Shown piece after piece: positions 7,773-17,175 of a stretch of DNA of 64,000 nucleotides (positions are counted from its first letter, which is position 1; each line of letters begins with the position of its first letter). A program made the position numbers and the translations under genes. The stretch is from assembly GCA_934201705.1 (NCBI GenBank), contig CAKPXF010000008.1:1-64000 (forward strand). Direction: 5' to 3'. The DNA comes from an uncultured Bacilli bacterium. GTDB lineage: Bacteria; Bacillota_I; Bacilli_A; RFN20; CAG-631. The notes below the pieces were generated by a model. The model had not been told where the DNA came from. It saw only the letters and a list, made by a program, of their open reading frames with translations, and did no database searches.

Positions 7773-8822
7773 ATGGTAGATGCGCAACATAAATGGAAAG
7801 CTTGGATATATTTAGCTCCGGCTTTAATCCTATTATTAATTTTTACAATATGGCCAATTATTAATACATTTCACTTTGCGTTTTTAGCTGGCTATAATCC
7901 ATCTGGTAGTGTTGCTGGTGAAACTTATTATTTCAATTTAAGTAATTTCTCATCAGTATTAACAGAGCAAGATTTCTTAAAATGTTTAAAAAACACGTCA
8001 TTACTTTGTATTTTGACAGTACCGATTTCTTGCATCTTAGCACTAATCATTGCCGTATTTTTAAATTCTATTACTAAGTTTTCAAAATTACTTCAAACAA
8101 TTTTCTTCTTACCATATGTTACTAACACTATTGCTATTGGTATGGTATTTGCTATGATGTTTAATATTGTAAACTTAAGATATGAAAGTGATTATGCAAA
8201 ATATGTTGAAGATGTCCTCGCGACAGGAAAAACTCCAAAGGACTTATACCTTTCAAAATTAGAAGAAAGAAATGGTATTATGTATCAAACCGGCTATACA
8301 GCTGACTCTTGGGGGATTATTAATAACTTTTTAATCTTTTTAAAGATTGATCCAATTATTTGGATAAATACAACCGCTTCATCTTATAGTGCAAATATAG
8401 CGGTTTTAGTTATATATATTGTTTGGAATGCTTTACCATTTAAAATATTGATTTTACTTGGGGGCTTGCAATCAGTTAATAAACAATATTATGATGCAGC
8501 AAAAATTGATGGCGCTAGTAGATTTACAATATTTAGACGAATTACAGTGCCTCTTTTATCTCCAATGATTGCTTATGTTGTTATTACAAGCTTTATTGGT
8601 GGATTTAAAGAATACTCAAGTGTAATTGGTATATATGGTGAAACTCGTGGCCCATCAGGTGATGCTACAAAGAGACTTGATACAATTGTTGGGTACATTT
8701 ATGATGCTTTAGCAAAGTCTAATTATGGAGTTGCTTCAGCTGCTTCATTAATTTTATTCTTTATAATCTTTGTAATTACATTAGTTAATTTATATGTATC
8801 AAGCAAGAAAGTACATTATTAG
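7773..8822 (+). CDS. ABC transporter permease, MalF/UgpA-like
   Basis: A 349-aa integral membrane protein with about six hydrophobic segments. The first is WIYLAPALILLLIFTIWPII at residues 9-28. The cytoplasmic EAA loop reads DAAKIDGASRFTIFRRITVP, which is the ATPase contact. It carries an extra polar insert of about 65 residues after the third segment (YAKYVEDVLATGKTPKDLYL and onward), longer than in a typical UgpA (~290 aa). The start is 3 nt after the ATPase stop, with GAGGAA overlapping the end of that gene, so translation is coupled. Confidence 0.92.
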   Translation: MVDAQHKWKAWIYLAPALILLLIFTIWPIINTFHFAFLAGYNPSGSVAGETYYFNLSNFSSVLTEQDFLKCLKNTSLLCILTVPISCILALIIAVFLNSITKFSKLLQTIFFLPYVTNTIAIGMVFAMMFNIVNLRYESDYAKYVEDVLATGKTPKDLYLSKLEERNGIMYQTGYTADSWGIINNFLIFLKIDPIIWINTTASSYSANIAVLVIYIVWNALPFKILILLGGLQSVNKQYYDAAKIDGASRFTIFRRITVPLLSPMIAYVVITSFIGGFKEYSSVIGIYGETRGPSGDATKRLDTIVGYIYDALAKSNYGVASAASLILFFIIFVITLVNLYVSSKKVHY

Positions 8823-8834
8823 GAGGATTTAAAA

Positions 8835-10028
8835 ATGAATGAAAATGAAAAAAATACTTTAAATCAACTTAATGATGAAGAAAAAATAATACATTTAAAA
8901 GGTGCATACAAGAAAAGCCAAAAAACAGCAGATATAACAAAATGGATTTTTGTTGGGACGTTAGTATTTGCAATTATTTTATTGATTTTCTATTTTGCAA
9001 CTTTTAAAAACTTTAAAGACTCACTAGTTTTATTTATATTTACTTTAATTTTTTCAATTTTAGCAATTTGCTTTGGTATTATTAATTACCTTACTAACAA
9101 AAAAATTAAAGAAATAATAAATGTAGGTAAAAAGATTGATAGTAGTTTTACACTTTTAATTGAAGAATATGAATTAAAATCAATTGAACTTAATTCGAAA
9201 ATATCAAAAATAATAGTAACATCTTTGATTTATCTATTCTTAATTATTATGGCAGTTATTATCTTGTTCCCATTTTATTGGATGATAAATACATCATTAA
9301 AAACTTATGATGAATATAAACAAACTATTCCAACATTTTGGCCACAAGAGGTTCGTTTTTCAAATTACAAGGATGCCTTTGTATCAAAGAATTTAGGAAC
9401 TTTATTTGTAAATACAGTTTATGTCGGAATTGTTTCTACAATACTATCATTGATTATTACTGTTTTGTCTGCCTTTGCTTTTGCTCGTTTAGAGTTTAAA
9501 GGAAAGTCAACATTATTTGCTGCTTTACTTGCTACAATGATGATTCCAGGTGAACTATTTACTATTACTAACTATGCTACAATTTCACAACTTCATTGGA
9601 AGGATACATTTGCAGTTTTGATTATTCCATTTTTAGTATCAGTATTCTATATTTACTTACTAAGGCAAAACTTCTTACAAATTCCAAATGAATTATATTT
9701 AGCTGCTAAGGTAGATGGTACAAGTGATTTTAAATATTTGCTTAAGATTATGGTTCCACTTTCACTTCCTACTTTAATTTCAATTACAATTTTAAAGATG
9801 ATGGGAGCTTGGAACTCATACGTATGGCCTAACTTAGTTGCTTCTGATAAGTCACATAGGCTTATCACAAATGGTTTAAGAAATGCTTTTACATCTGCTG
9901 ATGGAACGACAGAGGTTCCAACACAAATGGCAGCTGTTGCATTAGTTTCATTACCACTTTTCTTAGTATTTATTTTCTTAAGGAAATATATTATGAAGGG
10001 TGTATCTCGTAGTGGTATAAAGGGATAG
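8835..10028 (+). CDS. ABC transporter permease, MalG/UgpE-like, N-terminally extended
   Basis: A 397-aa membrane protein. The C-terminal ~280 residues are a normal MalG-type permease: it enters the membrane at LFLIIMAVIILFPFYWMINT, has the EAA loop AAKVDGTSDFKYLLKIMVP, and ends with VSRSGIKG, as is usual. The first ~115 residues are an addition with two further predicted membrane segments (about 34-53 and 62-85) and charged flanks. This extension is unusual for CUT1 permeases. RBS AGGAGG, gap of 12 nt after the first permease. Confidence 0.92.
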   Translation: MNENEKNTLNQLNDEEKIIHLKGAYKKSQKTADITKWIFVGTLVFAIILLIFYFATFKNFKDSLVLFIFTLIFSILAICFGIINYLTNKKIKEIINVGKKIDSSFTLLIEEYELKSIELNSKISKIIVTSLIYLFLIIMAVIILFPFYWMINTSLKTYDEYKQTIPTFWPQEVRFSNYKDAFVSKNLGTLFVNTVYVGIVSTILSLIITVLSAFAFARLEFKGKSTLFAALLATMMIPGELFTITNYATISQLHWKDTFAVLIIPFLVSVFYIYLLRQNFLQIPNELYLAAKVDGTSDFKYLLKIMVPLSLPTLISITILKMMGAWNSYVWPNLVASDKSHRLITNGLRNAFTSADGTTEVPTQMAAVALVSLPLFLVFIFLRKYIMKGVSRSGIKG

Positions 10029-10043
10029 AAAGGAAAAAGAAAA

Positions 10044-11618
10044 ATGAAAAAAAATTTAAATTTATTAACAACTTTATTAATGTCTTCATTAGTTACAATT
10101 GGATTAGTTGCATGTAATAATAATGTAAATGATACTTCTTCAAATGTTGAAAATACATCTAGTGAAGTAAAAAATTCAAATACTGATAACGAAAATACTT
10201 CGTCAAGTGAAGCAACAAGTTCAAGTGAAACAACTTCAAGTGAAACAACAAGTTCTTCAACTGATGGCCGTGTTGATTCAAAATTATCATTTGACATTAA
10301 CACACCTGTAACAATTAATTTATACACTTCTTTATCTTCAAGTGCATCATATGGTTTGCTTTTTGATAGTTATATTGAAGAATTTCAAGAATTGTATCCA
10401 AACATCACTGTTAACCATGATAGAAAAGGTGGTTATGATGATGTATTAAATGCCATTAAAACAGAAATTGGTAGTAACTCTCTTGAAGCTAATTTAGCTT
10501 ATTGCTATTCAGACCATGTTGCTTATTATAATAAAAGTAGATGTGTTCAAACATTAGATAAGTTTATTTATAATAATCAGGTTGATGAAAATGGCAATTA
10601 TGTTTATGGAATGAGCGATGAGCAAATTGATGACTTTATTGATTCATACTGGAATGAGGGAAAATCATATGGTGATGATTTAATGTATACTCTTCCACTT
10701 TATAAATCAACTGACTTAATGTTTTACAATGTAGATGTATTTAATAAACATAATTTAAGTGTTCCAACACATTGGTTCTCAAATGATGCAAATGATACAA
10801 CTTCTATGGAATATGTTTGCGGAAAATTAAGAAGCTTATATCCAAATGATTATCCTTTAGGAATTGATAGTGAAGCTAATATGTTTATTACAATGTGTGA
10901 ACAATATGGTTCTCCATATACTTCTGCAACTGGTGATCATTATTTATTTAACAACGATACAAATAAAGAATTCGTTAAAAAGTTTGCTGAATGGTATTCT
11001 AAAGGCTATTTAACAACTGGTGAAATTAGTGGCGCACACTATTGCTCAAGCTTATTTACAAACTTAAGTGATGATTCAGCTAAGGTTTTTATGGGTATTG
11101 GTTCATCTGCTGGTGCTAGTAAGCAATTACCAGATCAATCTTCACCATTAAAATTTGAAGTTGGAATTGCTCCACTTCCACAAATGGATGTTTCTAATCC
11201 AAAAGCTATTTCTCAAGGACCTAATATGTGTATCTTTAAAAATGATGACCAACAAAAGGTTATGGCTTCTTGGTTATTATTAAGATATTTAACAACAAAC
11301 TTAACTTTCCAAGCTGAAATGTCAATTGACTCTGGTTATATCCCTGCAATTGAATCTGTATTTGAAAATGCTCATTTTATGAAATGGTATACACAAGCAA
11401 ATGGTAATAGCAAGGAAGGCTTAACAGCTTTATCTGTTAAAACATCTCTTGACAATCAACAGATGTTTTATACTTCTCCTGCATTTGTAGGTTCATCACA
11501 AGCTAGAACACAAGTTGGCAAACTATTAACTTCTGCTTTACAAGAAACAAATCTTACAGACGAAACATTAAATAAATTATTTATGGACGCAGTTGATGCA
11601 TGTAAGAGAGATGAATAG
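10044..11618 (+). CDS. extracellular solute-binding lipoprotein 1 (ABC importer)
   Basis: A 524-aa type 1 binding protein. The signal peptide ends in lipobox LVAC with Cys24 as lipid anchor. A Ser/Thr/Glu-rich low-complexity linker follows (~27-75). A globular domain of the family-1 sugar-binding-protein type then begins at VTINLYTSLSSSASYGLLFD, with YIEEFQELYPNITV as the usual first helix. A later stretch PKAISQGPNMCIFKND is typical of the hinge region. The ligand is not evident. It lies 16 nt after the permease and 3 nt before a paralogue. Confidence 0.9.
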   Translation: MKKNLNLLTTLLMSSLVTIGLVACNNNVNDTSSNVENTSSEVKNSNTDNENTSSSEATSSSETTSSETTSSSTDGRVDSKLSFDINTPVTINLYTSLSSSASYGLLFDSYIEEFQELYPNITVNHDRKGGYDDVLNAIKTEIGSNSLEANLAYCYSDHVAYYNKSRCVQTLDKFIYNNQVDENGNYVYGMSDEQIDDFIDSYWNEGKSYGDDLMYTLPLYKSTDLMFYNVDVFNKHNLSVPTHWFSNDANDTTSMEYVCGKLRSLYPNDYPLGIDSEANMFITMCEQYGSPYTSATGDHYLFNNDTNKEFVKKFAEWYSKGYLTTGEISGAHYCSSLFTNLSDDSAKVFMGIGSSAGASKQLPDQSSPLKFEVGIAPLPQMDVSNPKAISQGPNMCIFKNDDQQKVMASWLLLRYLTTNLTFQAEMSIDSGYIPAIESVFENAHFMKWYTQANGNSKEGLTALSVKTSLDNQQMFYTSPAFVGSSQARTQVGKLLTSALQETNLTDETLNKLFMDAVDACKRDE

Positions 11619-11621
11619 TTT

Positions 11622-13115
11622 ATGAAGAAAAATTTAATTTTATTAGCATCATCGTTTATTTTAACGATGTCATGTGTAGCTTGTAATAATAACAATAGCA
11701 ATCATGAGAATAGTTCATCTAATAATGAAACTTCATCAATAGCTAATTCTTCAAATACTGAAACTTCATCATCTACTTCTAGCCAAATAAAACTTGATAC
11801 TAATAGAACAATTGAAATTAGATTTTATCACACAATGAATGGGCAATTAAATGCTTTACTTGATTCTGCAATTGATGAATTTAATGAGATCTATCCTAAT
11901 ATTAGAGTTTCTAATACTTCTGCTGGGGGTTATGATGATGTATCTGACCAATTAGTTACATCTATTGCCGGTGGCGATAAGGTTTGCGATATGGTTTATT
12001 GCTATCCAGACCATATTGCAAAATACAATAAAGCTAATGCTGTTTCAACACTTGATAAGTTTATTTATGATAGACAAGTTGATGAAAATGGTAATTTACT
12101 TTATGGTATGAGTGATGAACAGATCGATGACTTTATTGATGCATTTTGGGAAGAAGGAAAATCATTTGGTGATGATCTAATGTATTCTTTACCTTTATCA
12201 AAGTCAACTGAATTATTATATTATAATAAGACATTCTTTGAGCAAAATAACTTATCTGTACCTGATCACTGGTTTAGTAGTGGCGAAAATGATACAACTT
12301 CTATGGAATATGTTTGTGAAAAAATTATTACGATTGATCCTACATGTATTCCTTTAGGATATGATTCTGATTCAAACTGGTTTATTACAATGTGTGAACA
12401 ATTTAATACTGGTTATACTACTGCAGTTGGTGATAATCATTATATCTTTGATAATCCTGAAAATCGTGAAATAGTAAGTAAGCTTAAGAACTGGTATACT
12501 AAAAAATATATAACTACAAAAATGATTTTAGGTACATATACTTCAAGTGCATTTACTAATAAAAATGATAGTGGAACTAAAATCTATATGAGTATTGGTT
12601 CAAGTGGTGGCGCTAGTAATCAAAATCCTGGTGTTGATTCATTTGAAGTTGGCGTTGCAAAGCTTCCTCAAAAGGATGCAGTAACTGGAAATAGTGATAC
12701 TCGTAATGGAAAAGCAATCTCACAAGGACCAAACATTTGTATTTTAAAAAATGATGATCCACAAGTTGAACTTGCATGTTGGCTATTATTAAGATATTTA
12801 ACTACTAATATTATTTTCCAATGTGAATTTTCTATGCAATCTGGTTATTCTCCTGTAACTGAATCAGTATTTGGTAATGAAATTTACTCAAAATTCTTAT
12901 ACAATTCTAAAGGAAATAATCACATTACTGCGCAAGCTGTTAATATGTCGCAAGAACAAGCAAATTGGTTCTTTACTTCTCCAGCATTTATTGGCTCATC
13001 AGAAGCAAGAACACAAGTTGGCGCATTATTATCATCAGCTTTACAAGGAAAAGATGAAAATAGCGTTGCTAAAGCTTTTGAAGATTCAATAAAAGCTTTA
13101 CAATCTATTAAATAA
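11622..13115 (+). CDS. extracellular solute-binding lipoprotein 2 (paralogue)
   Basis: A 497-aa paralogue of the preceding binding protein, with the same order: lipobox CVAC (Cys21), a Ser/Asn-rich linker to about residue 60, then a binding domain beginning IEIRFYHTMNGQLNALLDSA. Shared stretches include EEGKSFGDDLMYSLPLSKST, DHWFS.ENDTTSMEYVC and GKAISQGPN, so this is a tandem duplication within the operon. Two receptors for one permease pair would widen ligand range. Start ATG 11622 is only 3 nt after the previous stop. Confidence 0.9.
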   Translation: MKKNLILLASSFILTMSCVACNNNNSNHENSSSNNETSSIANSSNTETSSSTSSQIKLDTNRTIEIRFYHTMNGQLNALLDSAIDEFNEIYPNIRVSNTSAGGYDDVSDQLVTSIAGGDKVCDMVYCYPDHIAKYNKANAVSTLDKFIYDRQVDENGNLLYGMSDEQIDDFIDAFWEEGKSFGDDLMYSLPLSKSTELLYYNKTFFEQNNLSVPDHWFSSGENDTTSMEYVCEKIITIDPTCIPLGYDSDSNWFITMCEQFNTGYTTAVGDNHYIFDNPENREIVSKLKNWYTKKYITTKMILGTYTSSAFTNKNDSGTKIYMSIGSSGGASNQNPGVDSFEVGVAKLPQKDAVTGNSDTRNGKAISQGPNICILKNDDPQVELACWLLLRYLTTNIIFQCEFSMQSGYSPVTESVFGNEIYSKFLYNSKGNNHITAQAVNMSQEQANWFFTSPAFIGSSEARTQVGALLSSALQGKDENSVAKAFEDSIKALQSIK

Positions 13116-13128
13116 AGAGGTATTAAGC

Positions 13129-14643
13129 ATGAAAAAAATGAAATTATTATTATCCTTATTGCTTTTAGTGGGAATTGCTAGTTGTAACAATCAAGCTGAT
13201 TCTAGTAATACTACTTCAAGTAATGAAAGCTCTTCAACCATTGTAGAAAGCTCTTCAACTATTGTAGAAAGCTCATCTATAATTGAAGAAAGCTCGTTAA
13301 GTAGTTCTTCTTCAAACGAAGATGTATCGTCTTCTGTAACTACTGAACCTGTTGATTTTGCTGCAAATGTAAAATTTGATCCAAATGATACTAGTAAAGT
13401 ATATGCAGAAGTAACAGTTCATTCATATATTGATGGGGATACGACTCACTTTGTTCCAGTTGGAACCCCAAAAAATTGGATTAAGGATGAAGATGGAGTC
13501 TTAAAGGCTAGATATAATTGTGTTGATACTCCTGAATCAACAGGTAAGGTTGAACCTTGGGGTGTGGCTGCTAAAAAATATACAAATAGTCATTTAAAAG
13601 AAGCTAAATCAATTATTGTTCAATCTGATACAAACACTTGGAATACTGATAGTACAGGCGTAAGATATTTAGTTTGGGTATGGTATATGGCTGCTGATGC
13701 TTCTGAATATAGACTATTAAATCTTGAGTTAGTTCAAGAAGGCTTAGCTAAATTAAAAAGCGCTAGTAACTTTTCGTTAGCTGATGTTTTCCAAAAAGCT
13801 AACTTACAATCTATGCAACTTGGCTTAAAGCTTTATAATACAAAATTAAAAGATCCTGATTTTTATTATGGTGATGCCCTTCCAATCTCTTTAAAGGAAT
13901 TAAGACTACACATTGATTCATATAAAGATAAAAAAGTTAGTGTTGAAGGCTTAATTACTTATTATGATAGTGATGGTGGCTCTTTCTATATTTCTGAATA
14001 TGAAGGTAGTTATGCATATAGCATTGGTGTTTATTTGGGATTTAACACATATGATATTATAAAAGCTGGGAATTATCTTCGTGTTGTTGGGACTGTTCAA
14101 TATTTCGACCCATCTGATGAAGGAAATGGAACATGGCAAATTTCTGGTGTTACCTATAGATATATGAATCCAGACCATAAAGATTCTATGAAAGTAATAT
14201 CTGAAGATAATGAGGTTACTCCTTTTCCTATTACTTATGTAGATTTATCTACTCAAGATAAAGATAAAATCATATTTGAAGAAACTGTAGTTGGTGATGA
14301 TGGTGAAGAAACAATTAATACTATTGAAATTCTTCCTGGTAATTTATATCAAGGAACATATGTAAAATATAGCAATCTTGAGGTATATAGATGCTATACA
14401 ACACAAACTGAAGGCTCAAAAAATAAAAATGCAATTACAATGTATTGTCGTGACGCCGATGGAAATGAAATTGTTGTTAGAACTTCAGTTATGTATAGAA
14501 AAGACGATAAGGGTAACGTAGAATTAGTTACTCAAGATGAATTTCTTAATAAAACTATAAATGTTTTAGGAATTGTTGATCATTACAATGATTCAATACA
14601 AATTCACGTATTTCAAGTAGGGGATATAACATTTGTTTCTTAG
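13129..14643 (+). CDS. secreted SNase-domain nuclease lipoprotein with OB-fold domains
   Basis: A 504-aa surface lipoprotein (lipobox IASC, Cys19). After a Ser/Glu-rich linker (~20-70) comes a staphylococcal-nuclease-like domain at ~85-250. It has YIDGDTTHF (metal Asp), RYNCVDTPES (catalytic Arg, Asp, Thr and Glu in the RxxxxDTPE pattern) and GVRYLVWVW (second catalytic Arg), so the active site appears complete. The C-terminal half holds two OB-fold-like segments (KKVSVEGLITYYDSDGGSFY and the NLYQGTYVKYSNLEVY region) often seen in secreted nucleases. It probably degrades DNA or RNA outside the cell. SNase lipoproteins of several mycoplasmas are also encoded inside ABC-transporter operons. Confidence 0.88.
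   Translation: MKKMKLLLSLLLLVGIASCNNQADSSNTTSSNESSSTIVESSSTIVESSSIIEESSLSSSSSNEDVSSSVTTEPVDFAANVKFDPNDTSKVYAEVTVHSYIDGDTTHFVPVGTPKNWIKDEDGVLKARYNCVDTPESTGKVEPWGVAAKKYTNSHLKEAKSIIVQSDTNTWNTDSTGVRYLVWVWYMAADASEYRLLNLELVQEGLAKLKSASNFSLADVFQKANLQSMQLGLKLYNTKLKDPDFYYGDALPISLKELRLHIDSYKDKKVSVEGLITYYDSDGGSFYISEYEGSYAYSIGVYLGFNTYDIIKAGNYLRVVGTVQYFDPSDEGNGTWQISGVTYRYMNPDHKDSMKVISEDNEVTPFPITYVDLSTQDKDKIIFEETVVGDDGEETINTIEILPGNLYQGTYVKYSNLEVYRCYTTQTEGSKNKNAITMYCRDADGNEIVVRTSVMYRKDDKGNVELVTQDEFLNKTINVLGIVDHYNDSIQIHVFQVGDITFVS
13225..13287 (+). repeat. 21-bp tandem repeat in lipoprotein linker
   Basis: About three copies of a 21-bp unit (GAAAGCTCTTCAACNATTGTA) encoding ESSSTIV heptads; the third copy is diverged. 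Confidence 0.75.
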
Positions 14644-14653
14644 CAAATGTTAT
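14626..14653 (+). other. hairpin over the nuclease stop codon
   Basis: Perfect 10-bp stem ATAACATTTG / CAAATGTTAT with an 8-nt loop containing the stop codon of the nuclease gene. There is no T run. It may be a weak terminator, an attenuator or an mRNA-stabilising structure between the nuclease gene and the next lipoprotein gene. Confidence 0.45.
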
Positions 14654-14679
14654 TATATAAATATTAAAGGAGAAAAAAA

Positions 14680-17124
14680 ATGAAACAAAATAAAAAATTA
14701 TTAGTTTTATCAATGTCACTTCTTTTAGGACTAGGAATGACAGCTTGTGGAAATAATAACAATTCTACAAGCGAACCTGCAAAAGATTCATCTAGTTCTG
14801 TTGTAGAAAATTCTTCTTCTGTAAATGAAGAATCAAGTTCAACTGTTGAAGAATCAAGCTCAACTGTTGAAGAATCAAGTTCAACTGTTGAAGAATCAAG
14901 TGATAATAATGATGAAGAATTAAACACTTTAGCATCTGAGGTTGCTGATTCAATTAGATTAGCTAATAAAGATAATAAAAAAAGACTTGAAAGCTTTACA
15001 CTACCAACAGTTCAATCATCTTACAACAAGAATGATGAAAAAGTTACATTTACAGTAGAATGGAAATTAACTGTTGCAGAAGGTGGATTTGCTGGTGCAG
15101 TTTCAATGGGTGAAGTAAATGATAAAGGTATGCAAGTTGTTAATATTTCTTATACAGAAAATAACAACGTTCAAACTAACTTTACTTTAGTTGGTACAGT
15201 AAGTGATGGCAATGGTCATGAAGCAACTGTTACTTTAGATGGTTACTATGTTCCTGAATTTGTTGTTAATTATACTTCATTTGAAGATTTTAAGAAAATG
15301 GCTGATGATAAAAATAATACAGAGGACGCAACTGTTTTAGGTACTGTTTCAGCTATTTATAAGACAGGTCTTTATATTACTGATGTAGCAAATAAGACAT
15401 TCTATTGCTTTACACCAGCATCAATTAATGCTGATGATTATGCAACTTTATTCCCAATTGGTTCAAAAGTAATTGTAACTGGTAAACCAGCTAATTATTA
15501 TAATGCTTACCAATTTTCTAAAGGATGTACAATTAAAAAAGTTGCTGACAAGACTGAATTTGCTATTCCTTATGTTGATCAAACTGAAGCATTTACAAAC
15601 GCTAAGAGCAATAAAGATGGAGATAGCTTAAATCAATACTTAAATAGCTATGTTGAATTAAAAGATGTTAAGATTAATGATATCGATACAGCAAATTACT
15701 ACTATTACTTTACTTTAGGTACTAATAAATATTATTTGAGAACAACTACATCATTTATTAATCCTGAAACTGGTGTTAAGTTTACAAATGCTGAAGCAAG
15801 CTCAATTGTCGCTGAATGGACTGCAGGCTATACAGCAAATATCAAAGGATTAGTACAATCATATTCTGGTAATTTCTACATAACTCCAGTTGAAACAAGT
15901 GCTGTTACAATCGTTACAAGAGAAATTAGTGATGAAAATAAAATGGCTAATGATATTAGCGATGTAGCTAATTTATTTAAATCTTCATATGCTAAAACAA
16001 GTGAAGTTACTTTACCATCAACTGGTGAAAAATATAATTCTACTTTAGCATATGAAATTACAGCAGGTACTACTGCTAAGATTGAAAGTGGAAAAGTTAT
16101 TATTACTCCTAAGGCTGTTGAAGAAACAGTAACTATCAAAGTTACTGCTACTTTAAATGGTAAGACAGTTGAAGATGAAATTACATTTACTGTATTAGCA
16201 ACTCAAGATTTATCAAAGCAAGTTGAAATTAATGTTGATACAGTAAGCATGGTAACTTCATATCCAAAGGAAGCAGAAGCAACTAGTAAAATTGGTGATT
16301 TTGAATTTGCATATTTACAAGTAGCAAACTATGGTAATGGTATGCAATTTAAAGCTGGCTCAAAAGATGAAACTACTGGTGCTGTAACTCCAGTTTCTTA
16401 TTTTAGAAATGCTAGTGCTTTCACTAAAGGAATTGCTTCAATTGAAGTAAATTTAAATGCTGCTAAAATGACTCATGATAATAATGATGCATTCTTATTC
16501 TCATTTGGTACAACAAATGAATATAAAGATTCAACATATTCATTATCAGTAAAAGGTGATGTAACTACTTATGTTGTAACTCCAGACGCTACTACTTATA
16601 CATACTTTAAAGTACAAAACACTATTTCTTTTGCATGTTATATTGATTCAATTGTAGTTAAGTTTGCTGATGGTGGTGAAACACCAGTTGTTCCAACACT
16701 TAAATCTTATACATTAGATGTAACATCTATGGGATTAGCTAGTCAAAAATATGCCGATGGTAATGTTACAGTTTCTAATACGAAATTTGAATTTGTTGAA
16801 CTTGGCAATTATGGTAATGGAATTCAAATGAGAAATAAAGCAAAACAATCTACTTTGTGGAATAGTGAAGCGTTTGCTTCTGGAATTTCTAAGATAGAAT
16901 TTAATTATAATTCTGATAAGGCTGGATTTTCAAATAGTGATGCTTTAAAAATAGAATTCGGAGTAGATAATACTTTTGCTTCTCATACAGCCTATTTATC
17001 AACTGAAAAAGGCGTAACTAAATATACTATAACACCAGACGCTAATACTTATACTTTTGTTAGAATGTGTGATAACATTAGTTACTCTCTATATTTCGAT
17101 TCAATTGTAATTTACTTAGCTTAA
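14680..17124 (+). CDS. large multidomain surface lipoprotein (Ig-like and OB-fold domains, C-terminal repeat pair)
   Basis: An 814-aa protein, lipobox MTAC (Cys23). A Ser/Glu linker contains EESSSTV heptads (residues ~50-74). Two Ig-like modules are visible (~80-180 and ~425-505, e.g. TATLNGKTVEDEITFTVLA). Between them is an OB-fold-like region (~190-410) with ATVLGTVSAIYKTGLYIT and GLVQSYSGNFYIT, related in style to the OB regions of the nuclease just upstream. The last ~300 residues form two copies of a ~140-residue beta-rich module; both contain a YGNG.QF or YGNGIQM core and a YTIT/YVVTPDA.TYT end. No catalytic motif is recognised. As last gene of the operon it may bind nucleic acid or polymer for the nuclease and transporter; this is inference. 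Confidence 0.7.
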   Translation: MKQNKKLLVLSMSLLLGLGMTACGNNNNSTSEPAKDSSSSVVENSSSVNEESSSTVEESSSTVEESSSTVEESSDNNDEELNTLASEVADSIRLANKDNKKRLESFTLPTVQSSYNKNDEKVTFTVEWKLTVAEGGFAGAVSMGEVNDKGMQVVNISYTENNNVQTNFTLVGTVSDGNGHEATVTLDGYYVPEFVVNYTSFEDFKKMADDKNNTEDATVLGTVSAIYKTGLYITDVANKTFYCFTPASINADDYATLFPIGSKVIVTGKPANYYNAYQFSKGCTIKKVADKTEFAIPYVDQTEAFTNAKSNKDGDSLNQYLNSYVELKDVKINDIDTANYYYYFTLGTNKYYLRTTTSFINPETGVKFTNAEASSIVAEWTAGYTANIKGLVQSYSGNFYITPVETSAVTIVTREISDENKMANDISDVANLFKSSYAKTSEVTLPSTGEKYNSTLAYEITAGTTAKIESGKVIITPKAVEETVTIKVTATLNGKTVEDEITFTVLATQDLSKQVEINVDTVSMVTSYPKEAEATSKIGDFEFAYLQVANYGNGMQFKAGSKDETTGAVTPVSYFRNASAFTKGIASIEVNLNAAKMTHDNNDAFLFSFGTTNEYKDSTYSLSVKGDVTTYVVTPDATTYTYFKVQNTISFACYIDSIVVKFADGGETPVVPTLKSYTLDVTSMGLASQKYADGNVTVSNTKFEFVELGNYGNGIQMRNKAKQSTLWNSEAFASGISKIEFNYNSDKAGFSNSDALKIEFGVDNTFASHTAYLSTEKGVTKYTITPDANTYTFVRMCDNISYSLYFDSIVIYLA
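14827..14901 (+). repeat. 21-bp tandem repeat in lipoprotein linker
   Basis: Three and a half near-identical copies of a 21-bp unit (GAAGAATCAAGTTCAACTGTT) encoding EESSSTV. Copies differ at one synonymous position, so copy number may vary between strains. Confidence 0.9.
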
Positions 17125-17136
17125 TGCAATGCATTT

Positions 17137-17175
17137 AAACAGAAGGAATTTTAATAATTTTCCTTCTGTTTTTGT
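17137..17175 (+). terminator. rho-independent terminator of the ABC/nuclease operon
   Basis: Stem AAACAGAAGGAA / TTCCTTCTGTTT followed by a T-rich run. Confidence 0.88.

Noticed and set aside
14664..14927. Minus-strand ORF opposite the Ser/Glu linker, and similar ones at 21689-21886 and 55115-55783
   Set aside because: They mirror low-complexity Ser/Glu or LRR codons of the real plus-strand genes (Leu/Ser-rich shadows) and have no ribosome-binding sites.
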